Shown: in pieces, positions 1-9,116 of the stretch
Numbering within the stretch: position 1 is the first letter of the stretch
How the letters are laid out: every line of letters begins with the position of its first letter
Made by a program: the position numbers and the translations under genes
Source: Pseudomonas alkylphenolica
GTDB lineage: Bacteria > Pseudomonadota > Gammaproteobacteria > Pseudomonadales > Pseudomonadaceae
DNA: 64,000 nt
Direction of reading: 5' to 3'
Assembly: GCF_004025535.1 (NCBI RefSeq)
Contig: NZ_QJRG01000049.1
Location: forward strand, 631,517-695,516
The notes under the pieces: model-generated
Database searches by the model: none
What the model saw: only the letters and a program-made list of their open reading frames with translations
What the model was told of the DNA's origin: nothing

Positions 1-1466
1 TCATGGAATTCGCCAAGGGCCTGATGGCCCTGGGTATCCAGGCCGGTGATCGGGTCGGCATCTGGGCGCCAAACAGCACCGAGTGGATACTCGCGGCGCT
101 GGGCATTCAATGTGCCGGCGCGGTGCTGGTGCCGATCAACACACGTATGAAGGGCCCCGAGGCCGCCGACGTGCTGGAGCGCAGCGGCTGCCGCGTGTTG
201 TTTGTGCAGCAGCGCTTTCTCGAGGTGGACTACCCGGCGCTGCTCGCGCCGTATCGACCGGCCAGCCTCGAGCACCTGGTCATCGTCGACGGCGAAACAC
301 CGGAGCAACCCTGCGACCTGACGCTTGCCGGATTCTTGCGCGGTGCGGCGACCATCGACAGCGAAAGTGCCAAACGCCGTGCCATGGCAGTCGAGCCCGG
401 GGCTATGTGTGACCTGTTGTTCACCTCGGGCACCACCGGCAAACCCAAAGGCGTGATGAGCGGCCATGGCCAGAACCTGCGGGCGTTCAGTGAATACGTC
501 AAGATCATCGGCCTGGTGCCGGGCGATCGCTACCTGATCGTCAACCCGTTCTTTCACGCCTTTGGCTACAAGGCCGGGTGGCTGACCTGCCTGATTGGCG
601 GCGCAACCATCTTGCCCCACGCGGTGTTCGACGCTGAAGCGGTGTTCCAGCGCATTGCCCGCGAGCGCATCAGCGTATTGCCCGGCGCGCCGACCCTGTA
701 CCTGTCGCTGTTGGCCCACCCGCAACTCAAGCAGACCGACCTGTCGAGCCTGCGTATTGCCGTGACCGGCTCAGCCAGCATTCCCCCCAGCCTGATCGAA
801 CGCATGCGCAACGAGCTGGGGTTTTCCGTGGTCACCACCGCCTATGGCCTGACCGAATGCGGTGGGCTGGCGACCATCTGCGACCCGCAGGATTCGGCGC
901 AGGTGATTGCCGGTACCAGCGGCCGACCGATCGCCGGCACCGAAGTGAGCATCCGCGACCCACAAAACCTGGCGCTGGACGCGGGGCAGACGGGTGAGAT
1001 CTGCCTGCGTGGCTTTCACATCATGCAGGGCTATTTCCAGAACCCGGAAGCGACCCGCGAAACCATCGACGCCGACGGCTGGCTGCACACCGGAGATGTC
1101 GGGCGCCTGGACGAGGCGGGCAACCTGATCATCACCGACCGGTTGAAGGACATGTTCATCGTCGGCGGTTTCAACTGTTACCCGGCAGAGATTGAGGCGG
1201 CGCTGATCAAGCACCCGGCGATTGCCCAGGTGGCGGTGATCGGCATCGCCGATGAGCGCATGGGCGAGGTCGGCTGCGCCTGCGTGGTGCTGCGCGACGG
1301 AGAGGCACTGGACGCGGCGCAACTGATTGCCTGGAGCCGTGAGCAGATGGCCAATTACAAGGTGCCGCGCCAGGTGCGCTTTCTCAGTGCCTTGCCCCTG
1401 AACCCGTCGAGCAAAGTGGCAAAGAACGAACTGCGCGCGCTGGTGGCCGATAGCGCGCCGGCATGA
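1..1466 (+). CDS. fadD3: Acyl-CoA synthetase, FadD3-like (HIP-CoA ligase), 5' truncated by window
   Basis: ANL-superfamily acid:CoA ligase that would activate the hydrindane propanoate HIP, the entry step for steroid C/D-ring degradation. Visible are the P-loop LLFTSGTTGKPKGV (about residue 139 of the part seen), the substrate-side NPFFHAFGYKAG, the A5 motif TAYGLTE, and the C-terminal GWLHTGD and DRLKDMFIVGGFNCYP, with the late catalytic Lys in PSSKVAKNEL. NPFFHAFGYKAG and the whole backbone resemble mycobacterial FadD3. The frame is open to the window edge, and the first visible Met aligns about 40 residues into FadD3, so the true start lies upstream. The IpdABC/EchA20/FadA6 genes downstream support the HIP assignment; a generic fatty acyl-CoA ligase is the alternative. 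Confidence 0.85.
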   Translation, partial: MEFAKGLMALGIQAGDRVGIWAPNSTEWILAALGIQCAGAVLVPINTRMKGPEAADVLERSGCRVLFVQQRFLEVDYPALLAPYRPASLEHLVIVDGETPEQPCDLTLAGFLRGAATIDSESAKRRAMAVEPGAMCDLLFTSGTTGKPKGVMSGHGQNLRAFSEYVKIIGLVPGDRYLIVNPFFHAFGYKAGWLTCLIGGATILPHAVFDAEAVFQRIARERISVLPGAPTLYLSLLAHPQLKQTDLSSLRIAVTGSASIPPSLIERMRNELGFSVVTTAYGLTECGGLATICDPQDSAQVIAGTSGRPIAGTEVSIRDPQNLALDAGQTGEICLRGFHIMQGYFQNPEATRETIDADGWLHTGDVGRLDEAGNLIITDRLKDMFIVGGFNCYPAEIEAALIKHPAIAQVAVIGIADERMGEVGCACVVLRDGEALDAAQLIAWSREQMANYKVPRQVRFLSALPLNPSSKVAKNELRALVADSAPA

Positions 1467-1543
1467 GCCCCGCACAGCCGGGCAAACGGATTTTTCAACG
1501 CTGTGGCGACCCAAGCAAAAACAACAACAAAAAGGAGAGGAGC

Positions 1544-3181
1544 ATGTTTACGCGAAACACGGTTGCGCGTTATCCGGGGAGCAGGCGTTGCCTGCTGGCA
1601 ACGGCGATCACCGTCGCCAGTGCCACGGCCAGCGCCGGGCCGACTATCGAGCTGGGGGAAAACACCACGCTGGACTCGTCGCTGACGGTCAACTACACCG
1701 CCTCGATGCGGACCGCCAAGCAGGCCAGCCAATACCTCAACGACCCCAACAACGACGACGGCACGCGCAACTTCAAGCGCGGCTCCCTGATCAACAACCG
1801 CCTGAGCCTGTTCGGTGAACTGCAACTCAAGCACAACAACCTCGGGGCGGTGCTGCGCGGCAGTGATTTCTACGACGATGTCTACCACCAGCGCAACGAC
1901 AACGACTCGCCGGAGACGGTGAACAAGGTCGGGCACAATGATGGCTTCAGTGACGAAGCCCGCCGCCTGAGCGGCAACACCGCACGCCTGCTCGACGCCT
2001 ATGTGTACGGCAACTTCGATGTCGGCGAAACCCAGTACCTGTCGCTCAAGGCCGGGCGCCACCTGGTGGCCTGGGGCGAGAGCCTGTTCTGGCCGAACAT
2101 CAGCCAGGGCCAGGCGCCGGTCGATGCCACCAAGTTCAACGTGCCGGGTACCGAGGCCAAGGATTCCTACCTGCCGGTCGGGCAGGTGTCGGCGTCGTGG
2201 TCGCTGAATGAAGACCTGGCGCTGGTCGGTTACTACCAGTACGAGTGGGAAAAGAGCCAGCTCAACCCCGTGGGCGACTACTTCGGCAGCGACACCTTCG
2301 GCCCCGGCGCCGAGTTTTTCCGCCTCGGCAGTGGCGTGATCGACAGCCTGCCCAACGGTGCAGCGGTCAGCTATGCCGGTGAGAAAGATGCCAAGGACAG
2401 CGGCCAGTGGGGCCTGGGTGTGCGCTACCGGATCACCGAAAACACCGAGGTGGGGCTGTTCCACTACCGCTACAACGAGCGCATCGGCTCACTGTTCTTC
2501 GATTTTTCCGGCACCACCCAGTACTCGTCGCTCAAGAGCATTGGCCACAAAGGCGAACCGTTGACCTACCGCCTGGGCTACTTCGAGGATGTCGAGCTCA
2601 CCGGCATCAGCTTCAGTTCGAAGATCGGCGACTCCGTGCAGTATGCCGGTGACCTCAGCTACCGCGATGGCGCCTCGGTCTACCTGAACAACGGCGCACC
2701 GACCACCGGGCAGATCTGGCAGGGCAACCTCAACGCCTCGTACATCCTCGGGCCGAGTTTCCTGGCGCAGCAGACCACGTTCATGGGCGAGGTGGTGCAT
2801 CAGCACATCGAGGGGGTCGACAGCCTGACCATCACCGGCGGCGGGCCTGGCGTGGACGGCACCTTCGATACCTTCGAATCGAAGACCCAGACCCGCGGCT
2901 CGACCCTGCTCGGTATCGGTGCCTACATGGATTACCCGTCCATCGCCACCGGCCTGGACCTGAGCACCAAGGTGGTGTGGACGCAGAACGTCGACGGCAG
3001 CGCCTACCAGGGCCTGGGCCGGGACGAGAAGCGCCTGACCGTGGGCGGCGACTTCAAGTACCTGGGCAACTTTCAGATCGGCATGACCTATGTCGCCTAC
3101 CTGAGCTCGCCGGATGTCGCCCAGGGCCGGTTGCTGGCCGACCGCGATTACCTGTCGCTCAACGCCAAGTACACCTTTTGA
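1544..3181 (+). CDS. DUF1302-family outer-membrane protein
   Basis: Protein of 545 residues with an N-terminal signal peptide (about 31 residues, ending near ATASAG) and a body rich in alternating aromatic/polar strands, ending in Phe (KYTF), as expected of an outer-membrane beta-barrel. It fits the DUF1302 family, whose genes often sit with DUF1329 genes in Pseudomonas and Comamonas hydrophobic-substrate loci; a DUF1329 gene is at 24282. Probable role: uptake of steroid or a surface-associated function (inference). The ATG at 1544 has a strong RBS (aaggagagg). It follows fadD3 after 77 bp and is probably cotranscribed. Confidence 0.8.
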   Translation: MFTRNTVARYPGSRRCLLATAITVASATASAGPTIELGENTTLDSSLTVNYTASMRTAKQASQYLNDPNNDDGTRNFKRGSLINNRLSLFGELQLKHNNLGAVLRGSDFYDDVYHQRNDNDSPETVNKVGHNDGFSDEARRLSGNTARLLDAYVYGNFDVGETQYLSLKAGRHLVAWGESLFWPNISQGQAPVDATKFNVPGTEAKDSYLPVGQVSASWSLNEDLALVGYYQYEWEKSQLNPVGDYFGSDTFGPGAEFFRLGSGVIDSLPNGAAVSYAGEKDAKDSGQWGLGVRYRITENTEVGLFHYRYNERIGSLFFDFSGTTQYSSLKSIGHKGEPLTYRLGYFEDVELTGISFSSKIGDSVQYAGDLSYRDGASVYLNNGAPTTGQIWQGNLNASYILGPSFLAQQTTFMGEVVHQHIEGVDSLTITGGGPGVDGTFDTFESKTQTRGSTLLGIGAYMDYPSIATGLDLSTKVVWTQNVDGSAYQGLGRDEKRLTVGGDFKYLGNFQIGMTYVAYLSSPDVAQGRLLADRDYLSLNAKYTF

Positions 3182-3254
3182 TGATCATGGCGGCGTCGCG
3201 ATCAAGCGGCGCCGCCTTCGCGTGTAGCCTGATAACAACAATGAGAGGCATCCC

Positions 3255-4487
3255 ATGAACCCTCGTCCGACCCCGTCACCGTTCAGTCCGATTGCGATTG
3301 GCCCGTTGACCCTGAAAAACCGCTTTATCAAGTCCGCCACCAACGAGGGCATGAGTGCCGGCGGCGTACCCTCCAAACAATTGGTCAAGTTGCACTCGGC
3401 GATTGTCGCCGGCGGCACTGCGCTGACCACCGTGGCCTACTGCGCGGTGAGCAGCGATGGCCGCACCTTGCCCAATCAACTGACCCTGAGCCAATCCAGC
3501 CTGCCGCACTTCAAGGCCCTGACCGATGGCGTGCATGCAACCGGTGGCCTGGCCAGCGCGCAGATCACCCATGGCGGTTGCTTTACCTTTATTCGCGAGC
3601 GCTCGACCAAGCGGCCGCTGTCGGCCAGCGGCGGCTTCAACAAGATCGGCATGATGAGCGGCATGTTCCTCAAACAGGCGATGACCGAAGCCGACATGCA
3701 ACAAGTGGTGCGCGATTTCGCCCAGGGCGCACGCCTGGCGCGTCAGGCAGGCTTCGACGCGGTGGAAATCCACATGGGTCACGGCTACCTGCTCAGCCAG
3801 TTCATTTCGCCGATGTACAACAAGCGTCGCGACCAGTACGGCGGCAGCCTGGAAAACCGCCTGCGCTTTCCGCGCCGGGTGCTGCGAGCGGTGCTGGATG
3901 CGGTGGGCCAGGACATGGCGGTGATCTGCAAATACAGCGTCACCGAAGGCGCTCGCGCCGGTAACAGCGCCGAGGACGGGGCGAAGATCGCACGCATGCT
4001 CGAAGAAGAGGGCGCGCACCTGCTGGTGCTCAGCGCAGGGATGAACGCCGAGTCGATCACCACCATGTTCGGTTCCTCGTTCCCCAAGGAAAACCGCGTG
4101 CAGCAGAAGAACAAGATCATCGCCCTGGCGATGGCCATTCAGCGCCGCAAAGAGCCGACCGTGGAGTTCCGTGAGCTGTACCTGCTCGAACATGCGCGCA
4201 AGGTGCGTGCTGCAGTGAAAATGCCGTTGGCTTACCTGGGCGGTGCCAAGAGCCTGGCGAGCATCGAAAAGATCATGGCCGAGGGCTTCGACCTGGTGGC
4301 GATGGGGCGGGTGTTGCTGGCCGAGAACGACTACGTCAACAAGCTTGAAAGTGGCGCCAGCCGTGACTCCATCTGCACCGCCTGTAACCGCTGCGTAGCG
4401 ATGATGTATACCCCGGGGGGTACCTCTTGTGTGCTGGGCCAGCCGGGTGATGCGCTATTGAACAGCCAGAAGGCGGCAGACCGCTAG
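3255..4487 (+). CDS. NADH:flavin oxidoreductase (old yellow enzyme / 2-enoate reductase-like)
   Basis: FMN-dependent TIM-barrel reductase of 410 residues. The OYE-type core is clear: NRFIKSATNEG near the N-terminus, AQITHGG, and FDAVEIHMGHGYLLSQF...NKRRDQYGGSLENR with the catalytic His region and the conserved YGGS. After the barrel comes a short Cys cluster, CTACNRC, with another Cys about 10 residues on, like the 4Fe-4S loop of 2-enoate/2,4-dienoyl-CoA reductases, but there is no C-terminal FAD/NADH half. It probably reduces an enone or enoyl thioester in steroid breakdown; the exact step is not evident. It is the last gene of the fadD3 unit, before a REP pair. Confidence 0.8.
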   Translation: MNPRPTPSPFSPIAIGPLTLKNRFIKSATNEGMSAGGVPSKQLVKLHSAIVAGGTALTTVAYCAVSSDGRTLPNQLTLSQSSLPHFKALTDGVHATGGLASAQITHGGCFTFIRERSTKRPLSASGGFNKIGMMSGMFLKQAMTEADMQQVVRDFAQGARLARQAGFDAVEIHMGHGYLLSQFISPMYNKRRDQYGGSLENRLRFPRRVLRAVLDAVGQDMAVICKYSVTEGARAGNSAEDGAKIARMLEEEGAHLLVLSAGMNAESITTMFGSSFPKENRVQQKNKIIALAMAIQRRKEPTVEFRELYLLEHARKVRAAVKMPLAYLGGAKSLASIEKIMAEGFDLVAMGRVLLAENDYVNKLESGASRDSICTACNRCVAMMYTPGGTSCVLGQPGDALLNSQKAADR

Positions 4488-4518
4488 CAACACAATAATA
4501 AACAAATACACCACAACC

Positions 4519-4611
4519 CCTGTGGGAGCGGGCTTGCCCGCGATAGCGGTGGATCAGCTGACATGAATGTTGACTGTTCCGACGCATCGTGGGCAAGCCC
4601 GCTCCCACAGG
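4519..4611. repeat. REP-type inverted pair
   Basis: Two copies of the Pseudomonas REP palindrome (gtgggagcgggcttgcccgcg) face each other, one at about 4519-4543 and one at about 4587-4611. They lie between the convergent oxidoreductase and hydrolase genes. Such pairs often act as transcription or mRNA end points. Confidence 0.85.
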
Positions 4612-4629
4612 AATTGTGGAGATTGACGA

Positions 4630-5463
4630 TCAACCGTTCTGCAGGAAATCGATGCAGCTGCGGTTGAACAGTTCGCGGTGTTCCACCTGGACCCAGTGTC
4701 CGCAACGATTGAGCACGATGAACCGGGCGTTCTGCGCGCCATCGATGATGCGCTGGGCGCCACTGACCGGGTTGAAATGATCGTTGCTGCCCCAGAACCC
4801 GAGGATCGGGCACTGGATCTCGCCCAGGCGCGATTCCATGTTCTGCACCATCATCGTGCTGAACAGGTTCTTCGGCTGGGTCACCGCCACGGCGACCCGT
4901 TCCTGCAACAGGCTTTCCGGCAGGATCGAAGCATCGAACAGTTGCAGGCTCATCATGCTGCGCATCTCGTCCATGCCGATCGGGCCGGCACTGAACAGGC
5001 TGACCATGCGTACGATGCCTTCCATCTTGAAGTAGGCCTCGCGTTCCTCGACACCGCCCGGTGCCAGCAGGATCAGGCTCTGCGGCAGGTCCGGTTGACG
5101 CAGGGCCAGGCCCAGGGCAATTGCGCCGCCCAGCGAGTTACCCAGCAGGGTGCAGCGCTTGACGCCGATCGATTGCAGGAAGGTCGCCACGCATTCAACG
5201 AAGAAATCCAGGTTGTACTGCACGTCTTCGGGTTTGTCCGAGCGGCCGAAACCCGGCAGGTCGAGGACGATGTTGCGGTAGCCGGCCGCGACGAACTGCG
5301 GGTAGTTGCCTTTGAAGTTGCTGAAACCACTGGCGCCCGGCCCGCTGCCGTGCAGCCACAGCACCACGGGGCCTGCGCCCTCATCGAGGTAATGCAGGCG
5401 CAAACCGTTGGGCAGCGTTGCGTAATGGCCGACGGGCAGGGGCAGGTCTACGGGTTGGTTCAT
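4630..5463 (-). CDS. hsaD: Meta-cleavage product hydrolase (HsaD/TesD/BphD type)
   Basis: Alpha/beta hydrolase of 277 residues for carbon-carbon hydrolysis of an extradiol ring-cleavage product; in steroid catabolism this cuts 4,9-DSHA. Motifs are HGSGPGASGFSNFKGN (oxyanion-hole segment of MCP hydrolases), nucleophile GNSLGG (Ser about residue 108), an Asp in GSNDHFNPV and His in RCGHWVQVEH. The matching extradiol dioxygenase is at 10491. ATG at 5463 is chosen because of the GGAG six bases upstream; in-frame Met codons further upstream look unused. Transcribed alone, divergent from the SDR at 5726, with its own copy of the 18-bp promoter element. Confidence 0.85.
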   Translation of the reverse strand: MNQPVDLPLPVGHYATLPNGLRLHYLDEGAGPVVLWLHGSGPGASGFSNFKGNYPQFVAAGYRNIVLDLPGFGRSDKPEDVQYNLDFFVECVATFLQSIGVKRCTLLGNSLGGAIALGLALRQPDLPQSLILLAPGGVEEREAYFKMEGIVRMVSLFSAGPIGMDEMRSMMSLQLFDASILPESLLQERVAVAVTQPKNLFSTMMVQNMESRLGEIQCPILGFWGSNDHFNPVSGAQRIIDGAQNARFIVLNRCGHWVQVEHRELFNRSCIDFLQNG

Positions 5464-5588
5464 GGGGTTCTCCATTTTCTGCGGATTCATGACGCACAAC
5501 CGCGTCAGGCGTGCCAGCGGTGTGAAGGGGAACGCTGCGCCTGACGGGGTGTGCTCCTCTGCATGCTGGGGCCGTGCGCCACTGTCGG

Positions 5589-5606
5589 CATCGTCCGTTC
5601 AGACCA
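5589..5606 (-). promoter_or_regulatory. Steroid-regulon box, copy 1 (toward hsaD)
   Basis: On the minus strand the sequence reads TGGTCT-GAA-CGGACGATG, 14 of 15 defined positions of the TAGTCY-N3-CGGACGATG element. It lies 126 bp upstream of the hsaD start. A weak -10-like CAGCAT starts 20 nt downstream, as for the other copies. Confidence 0.65.
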
Positions 5607-5618
5607 CGGTGGGCGCGC

Positions 5619-5636
5619 TAGTCCCATCGGACGATG
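5619..5636 (+). promoter_or_regulatory. Steroid-regulon box, copy 2 (toward SDR operon)
   Basis: TAGTCC-CAT-CGGACGATG, a full match. TAATCA, a -10-like hexamer, begins exactly 20 nt later at 5657, so the box overlaps the expected -35 position, as for a class II activator. The start codon of the first gene is at 5726. Confidence 0.75.
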
Positions 5637-5725
5637 TGAGCCCGGGCACATGCCGCTAATCATTCAGGGGACGGCCCCTCTGCAAGGGCGGCGGGCCGCA
5701 GCTATTTGCACACTGGGAGAACGCA

Positions 5726-6460
5726 ATGAAGTTACTCGATAAAGTGGCCTTCGTGACCGGCGCCGCGCAAGGCATGGGTCAGGCCATCGTGCGTGGTTTT
5801 GTCGCCGAAGGGGCGAAAGTGGTAGCGGTCGACCTCAATCAGGCGGCACTGGCCGAGAGCCTCGCCGACCTTGGCAACAACGTCCTGGCCCTGGCCTGCA
5901 ACGTCGGTGACGGCGCTTCCGTGGCCGATGCCATGGGTCAGGCCGAGGCGCATTTCGGTGGCCTCGATATCCTGGTCAACAACGCTGGCGTGGGCGGCCT
6001 CGACAGCTTCCTGGAAACCCCTGACGAAAGCTGGGCGCGGGTGATTGGCGTGAACCTGGGCGGCACCTTCCTGTGCTGTCGCGAGGGCGCCAAGCTGATG
6101 GTCAAGGGTGGTCGCCAGGGCGCGATCATCAACCTCTCCAGCACCGCCGCGCTGACCGGCGAGGGGCCTAGCCATTACTGCGCCTCGAAAGCCGGGGTGA
6201 TGGGCCTGACCCGTTCGATCGCCCGTGAGCTGGCGGCCAGCGGTATCCGCGTCAACACCCTGGTACCGGGGCCGACCAACACGCCGATGATGGCGGGCAT
6301 TCCTGACGAATACATGCAGGCGCTGCTGAAAAACGTGCCGTTGGGCCGCATGTGCGAAACCGACGAGATCGCCCGTGTCGCGGTATTCCTGGCCAGCGAA
6401 GACGCCAGTTTCATGACCGGCCAGAACATCGCGGTCAACGGCGGCATGGCCTTTATCTGA
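5726..6460 (+). CDS. SDR-family oxidoreductase
   Basis: Classical short-chain dehydrogenase of 244 residues. The cofactor motif TGAAQGMGQAI is at residues 11-21, with an acidic residue after beta-2 (VAVDLN) favouring NAD(H). NNAG follows near residue 85, the catalytic Ser in NLSST, and the Tyr-Lys pair in HYCASKAG. The C-terminal MTGQNIAVNGG is typical. The substrate is probably a hydroxysteroid or a hydroxyacyl-CoA made from one; sequence alone does not tell which. First gene of a three-gene unit behind steroid box copy 2, 14 bp from the next SDR. Confidence 0.85.
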   Translation: MKLLDKVAFVTGAAQGMGQAIVRGFVAEGAKVVAVDLNQAALAESLADLGNNVLALACNVGDGASVADAMGQAEAHFGGLDILVNNAGVGGLDSFLETPDESWARVIGVNLGGTFLCCREGAKLMVKGGRQGAIINLSSTAALTGEGPSHYCASKAGVMGLTRSIARELAASGIRVNTLVPGPTNTPMMAGIPDEYMQALLKNVPLGRMCETDEIARVAVFLASEDASFMTGQNIAVNGGMAFI

Positions 6461-6474
6461 TCGGAGAGTTACTG

Positions 6475-7248
6475 ATGAGCAAGCGTTTACAGGGAAAAAT
6501 CGCCTTTGTGACCGGTGCAGGTTCCGGTATTGGTGAAGCCACCGCCGTGCGATTCGCCGAAGAGGGCGCCATCGTCGTCTTGTGCGGGCGCCGCGTGGAG
6601 CCGTTGCAAGGTGTGCAGGAAAAGATTCTGGGCTTTGGTGGCCAGGCTGAAATTGCCGTCGCCGATGTCAGTGACGAGCAGGCCTACGTCGGCGCACTGG
6701 AAGCCACCGCGCAGCGCCATGGCCGCCTGGACATTCTGGTCAACAACGCGATGGCTTACACCTGGGGTGGCATCGACACCATGAGCACCGCCGACTGGCA
6801 CGCGAACTTCGCCACCACCGTCGATGGCACCTTCTTCGGCACCCGCACCGCCATGCGCCTGATGAAAGCCCAGGGTGGCGGTTCGATTGTCAACATCGCC
6901 TCGATCTGCGGCCTGTTCGGCACTGCATGGATGGCCGGCTACTCGGCGGCCAAGGCGGCGGTCATCAACTTCAGCCGCGCGGCGGCCAGTGAAGGCGCGC
7001 CCGACAACATTCGCTGCAACGTGATCATCCCTGGCGTGGTCGATACCCCGGCTACCGCCGGCATGCTCGGCGACAGCAAGGCGCGCACCAACACCGAGAA
7101 AGTCATCCCGATGAAACGGGTCGGCCTGCCGGTGGAACTGGCCAATGCCATCCTGTTCCTGGCCAGCGACGAAGCCTCCTATGTCACTGGCGCCAGCCTG
7201 GCAGTGGACGGTGGCCGCGGTTCCGACCTGTACACGGTGATGGAGTGA
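6475..7248 (+). CDS. SDR-family oxidoreductase
   Basis: Second SDR of the unit, 257 residues: TGAGSGIGEATA at the N-terminus, NNAM instead of NNAG near residue 90, catalytic Ser in NIASI, Tyr-Lys in GYSAAKAA, and C-terminal YVTGASLAVDGG. Arg residues after beta-2 (LCGRR) suggest NADP(H), unlike its neighbour. An NAD-linked and an NADP-linked SDR side by side could oxidise and re-reduce one hydroxyl for epimerisation, as described for C12 hydroxyl handling in Comamonas; that is only an inference here. Its stop overlaps the start of the NTF2-like gene. Confidence 0.83.
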   Translation: MSKRLQGKIAFVTGAGSGIGEATAVRFAEEGAIVVLCGRRVEPLQGVQEKILGFGGQAEIAVADVSDEQAYVGALEATAQRHGRLDILVNNAMAYTWGGIDTMSTADWHANFATTVDGTFFGTRTAMRLMKAQGGGSIVNIASICGLFGTAWMAGYSAAKAAVINFSRAAASEGAPDNIRCNVIIPGVVDTPATAGMLGDSKARTNTEKVIPMKRVGLPVELANAILFLASDEASYVTGASLAVDGGRGSDLYTVME

Positions 7249-7883
7249 TGGGCGTGGAATCCACCGCGCTGCTCGAGCGCATCGACCGTCTGGAGTCGCT
7301 GGACGCCATCCGCCAACTGGCCGGCAAGTACGCCCTGGCCCTGGACATGCGCGACATGGATGCCATGGCCAACTGCTTTGCCCCGGATGTGCGCGTGGGC
7401 CGCGACAAGAGCGGCCGGGCGCACCTCAAGGCGTGGCTGGACGAAACCATGCGCAAGCAGTTTCACGGCACCTCCCATCACCTGGGCCAGCACATCATCG
7501 AGTTCAGCGACGTCGATCATGCCACCGGTGTGGTCTATTCCAAGAACGAGCATGAGACGGGCCCGGAGTGGGTGATCATGCAGATGCTGTACTGGGACGA
7601 CTACGAGCGGATCGACGGGCGTTGGTGCTTCCGCCGGCGCCTGCCGTGCTACTGGTACGCCACCGACCTGAACAAGCCACCAATTGGCGGCCTGAAGATG
7701 CGCTGGCCGGGGCGTGAGCCGTATGCCGGCACCTTCCACGAACTGTTCCCGTCCTGGGATGCGTTCTGGGCGCAACGGCCAGACAAGGACGCCTTGCCAC
7801 AGATCGCCGAACCGGCGCCGCTGGAAGGCTTCCTTGCCAACCTGCGCCGTGGGGCAGACGCCCCGAAGATCCGCGTTCGCTGA
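7248..7883 (+). CDS. NTF2/SnoaL-like protein
   Basis: Protein of 211 residues. The first 130 or so have the SnoaL-like pattern: a helical N-terminus LESLDAIRQLAGKYALALD, then FAPDVRV, an H-rich segment GTSHHLGQHIIEF and a WCFRRRLPCYWY strand. This cone fold serves as ketosteroid isomerase, dehydratase or binding protein. The C-terminal 70 residues (PIGGLKMRWPG onward) are longer than in plain NTF2 domains. The ATG overlaps the upstream stop, so translation is coupled. Probably a dehydratase or isomerase for the SDR product; function unproven. Confidence 0.7.
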   Translation: MGVESTALLERIDRLESLDAIRQLAGKYALALDMRDMDAMANCFAPDVRVGRDKSGRAHLKAWLDETMRKQFHGTSHHLGQHIIEFSDVDHATGVVYSKNEHETGPEWVIMQMLYWDDYERIDGRWCFRRRLPCYWYATDLNKPPIGGLKMRWPGREPYAGTFHELFPSWDAFWAQRPDKDALPQIAEPAPLEGFLANLRRGADAPKIRVR

Positions 7884-7898
7884 CCTGTCTTTCGCGGC

Positions 7899-7917
7899 GG
7901 CCCGGCATAGCCGGGCC
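7899..7917. terminator. Stem-loop between convergent genes
   Basis: Perfect 8-bp arms GGCCCGGC-ATA-GCCGGGCC in the 42-bp gap between convergent genes. There is no clear T-tract, so it could be a Rho-assisted or mRNA-end structure. Confidence 0.55.
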
Positions 7918-7925
7918 AGTTGCGC

Positions 7926-9116
7926 CTACACTACCCGCGGCTCGCGCGGCATGCCCAGGGCCCGTTCGGCAATGATGTTGCGCTGTATCTCGTTACTGCC
8001 GCCATAAATCGTGTCGGAGCGGGTAAACAGGAACAGCGACTGTAAACGGCTCAACTGATAGGGCGCCGCGTCCAGCACTTCTGCCTCATCGCCCAGCACA
8101 TCCATCGCCAGCTTGCCGAGATCCGAGTGCCAGGTCGACCAGGCCAGCTTGTAGATCATCGCCTCGCGCTTGAGGCTGCCATCCTGCGGCCCGGAGAGCA
8201 TGCGCAGCGAGTTGTAGCGCAATACCTTGAGCCCGGACCAGGCCTGCGCAATGCGCTGGCGCAGCAACGGGTCACGTGCGGCGCCGTTGACCCGGGCAAT
8301 GCGGATGATCTCGTCGAGTTCGTTCTGGAACTGCATTTGCTGGCCCAGCGTCGACACCCCGCGTTCGAAGCCGAGCAAGGCCATGGCGATCTTCCAGCCG
8401 TCGCCCGGTTTGCCGATCAGGTTGTCGGTGTGGGTCACCGCCTGATCGAAAAACACTTCGTTGAACTCGCTGGTACCCGTCAACTGCTGGATCGGGTGTA
8501 CGCGGATCTGCGTCTGGGCCATCGGCACCAGCAGGAACGACAGGCCATGGTGCCCCTGGCTGCCGGGCTCGGTACGCGCCAGCACGAAACACCAATCGGC
8601 TTCGTGTGCCAGTGACGTCCAGACTTTCTGCCCGCTGATCAGCCAGTGGTTGCCGCTGTCATCAAGCCGTGCCCGGGTCTGTACGTTTGCCAGGTCAGAG
8701 CCGGCACCAGGCTCGGAATAGCCTTGGCACCAGAACTCGCGACCCTCGAGGATGCCAGGCAGCAGCCGCTGTTGCTGGGCCGGGGTGCCGAAGGCGGCCA
8801 GGGTCGGGCCGACCAGGCCTTCACCGATGTGGCCCATGCGTCCGGGGCCACCGGCGCGGGCGTATTCCTCGTGGAAAATCACCTGCTGGCAGATGCTCAG
8901 GCCGCGCCCGCCATGTTCCTTGGCCAAACCCAGGCCAATCCAGCCGCCAGCGGCCAGTTCACGTTCCCAGGCTTTGCGTTCTTCGGGAAAGCTGTGTTCG
9001 TCCCCTGGGCCACCGCGAAAGCGCAGTGGGGCAAACTCGCCCTTCAGGTGTTCGGCCAACCAGTGGGCGACTTCGCCACGGAAGGCTTCGTCGGCAGTGC
9101 TGAATCCGATTTTCAT
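7926..9116 (-). CDS. fadE30: Acyl-CoA dehydrogenase, FadE30-like
   Basis: Full-length ACAD of 396 residues resembling mycobacterial FadE30 of the HIP pathway. Shared segments include GGRGLS, WCQGYSEPGAGSDLA, KVWTSLAHEADWCFVLART, GTSEFNEVFFD and FERGVSTLGQQ. It would desaturate a HIP-derived acyl-CoA. In the C-terminal region the usual YEGT glutamate is replaced (IYGGSNEIQ), so the catalytic base must lie elsewhere or in a partner. Its start overlaps the stop of the ACAD at 9113 by four bases (ATGA), so the two are translationally coupled and may form a heteromer as steroid ACADs often do. Confidence 0.85.
   Translation of the reverse strand: MKIGFSTADEAFRGEVAHWLAEHLKGEFAPLRFRGGPGDEHSFPEERKAWERELAAGGWIGLGLAKEHGGRGLSICQQVIFHEEYARAGGPGRMGHIGEGLVGPTLAAFGTPAQQQRLLPGILEGREFWCQGYSEPGAGSDLANVQTRARLDDSGNHWLISGQKVWTSLAHEADWCFVLARTEPGSQGHHGLSFLLVPMAQTQIRVHPIQQLTGTSEFNEVFFDQAVTHTDNLIGKPGDGWKIAMALLGFERGVSTLGQQMQFQNELDEIIRIARVNGAARDPLLRQRIAQAWSGLKVLRYNSLRMLSGPQDGSLKREAMIYKLAWSTWHSDLGKLAMDVLGDEAEVLDAAPYQLSRLQSLFLFTRSDTIYGGSNEIQRNIIAERALGMPREPRVV

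Noticed and set aside
3195..3225. Terminator between DUF1302 gene and the oxidoreductase gene
   Set aside because: GGCGGCG and CGCCGCC can pair, but the loop is long, the T-tract is missing and the next gene follows in the same direction within 73 bp.
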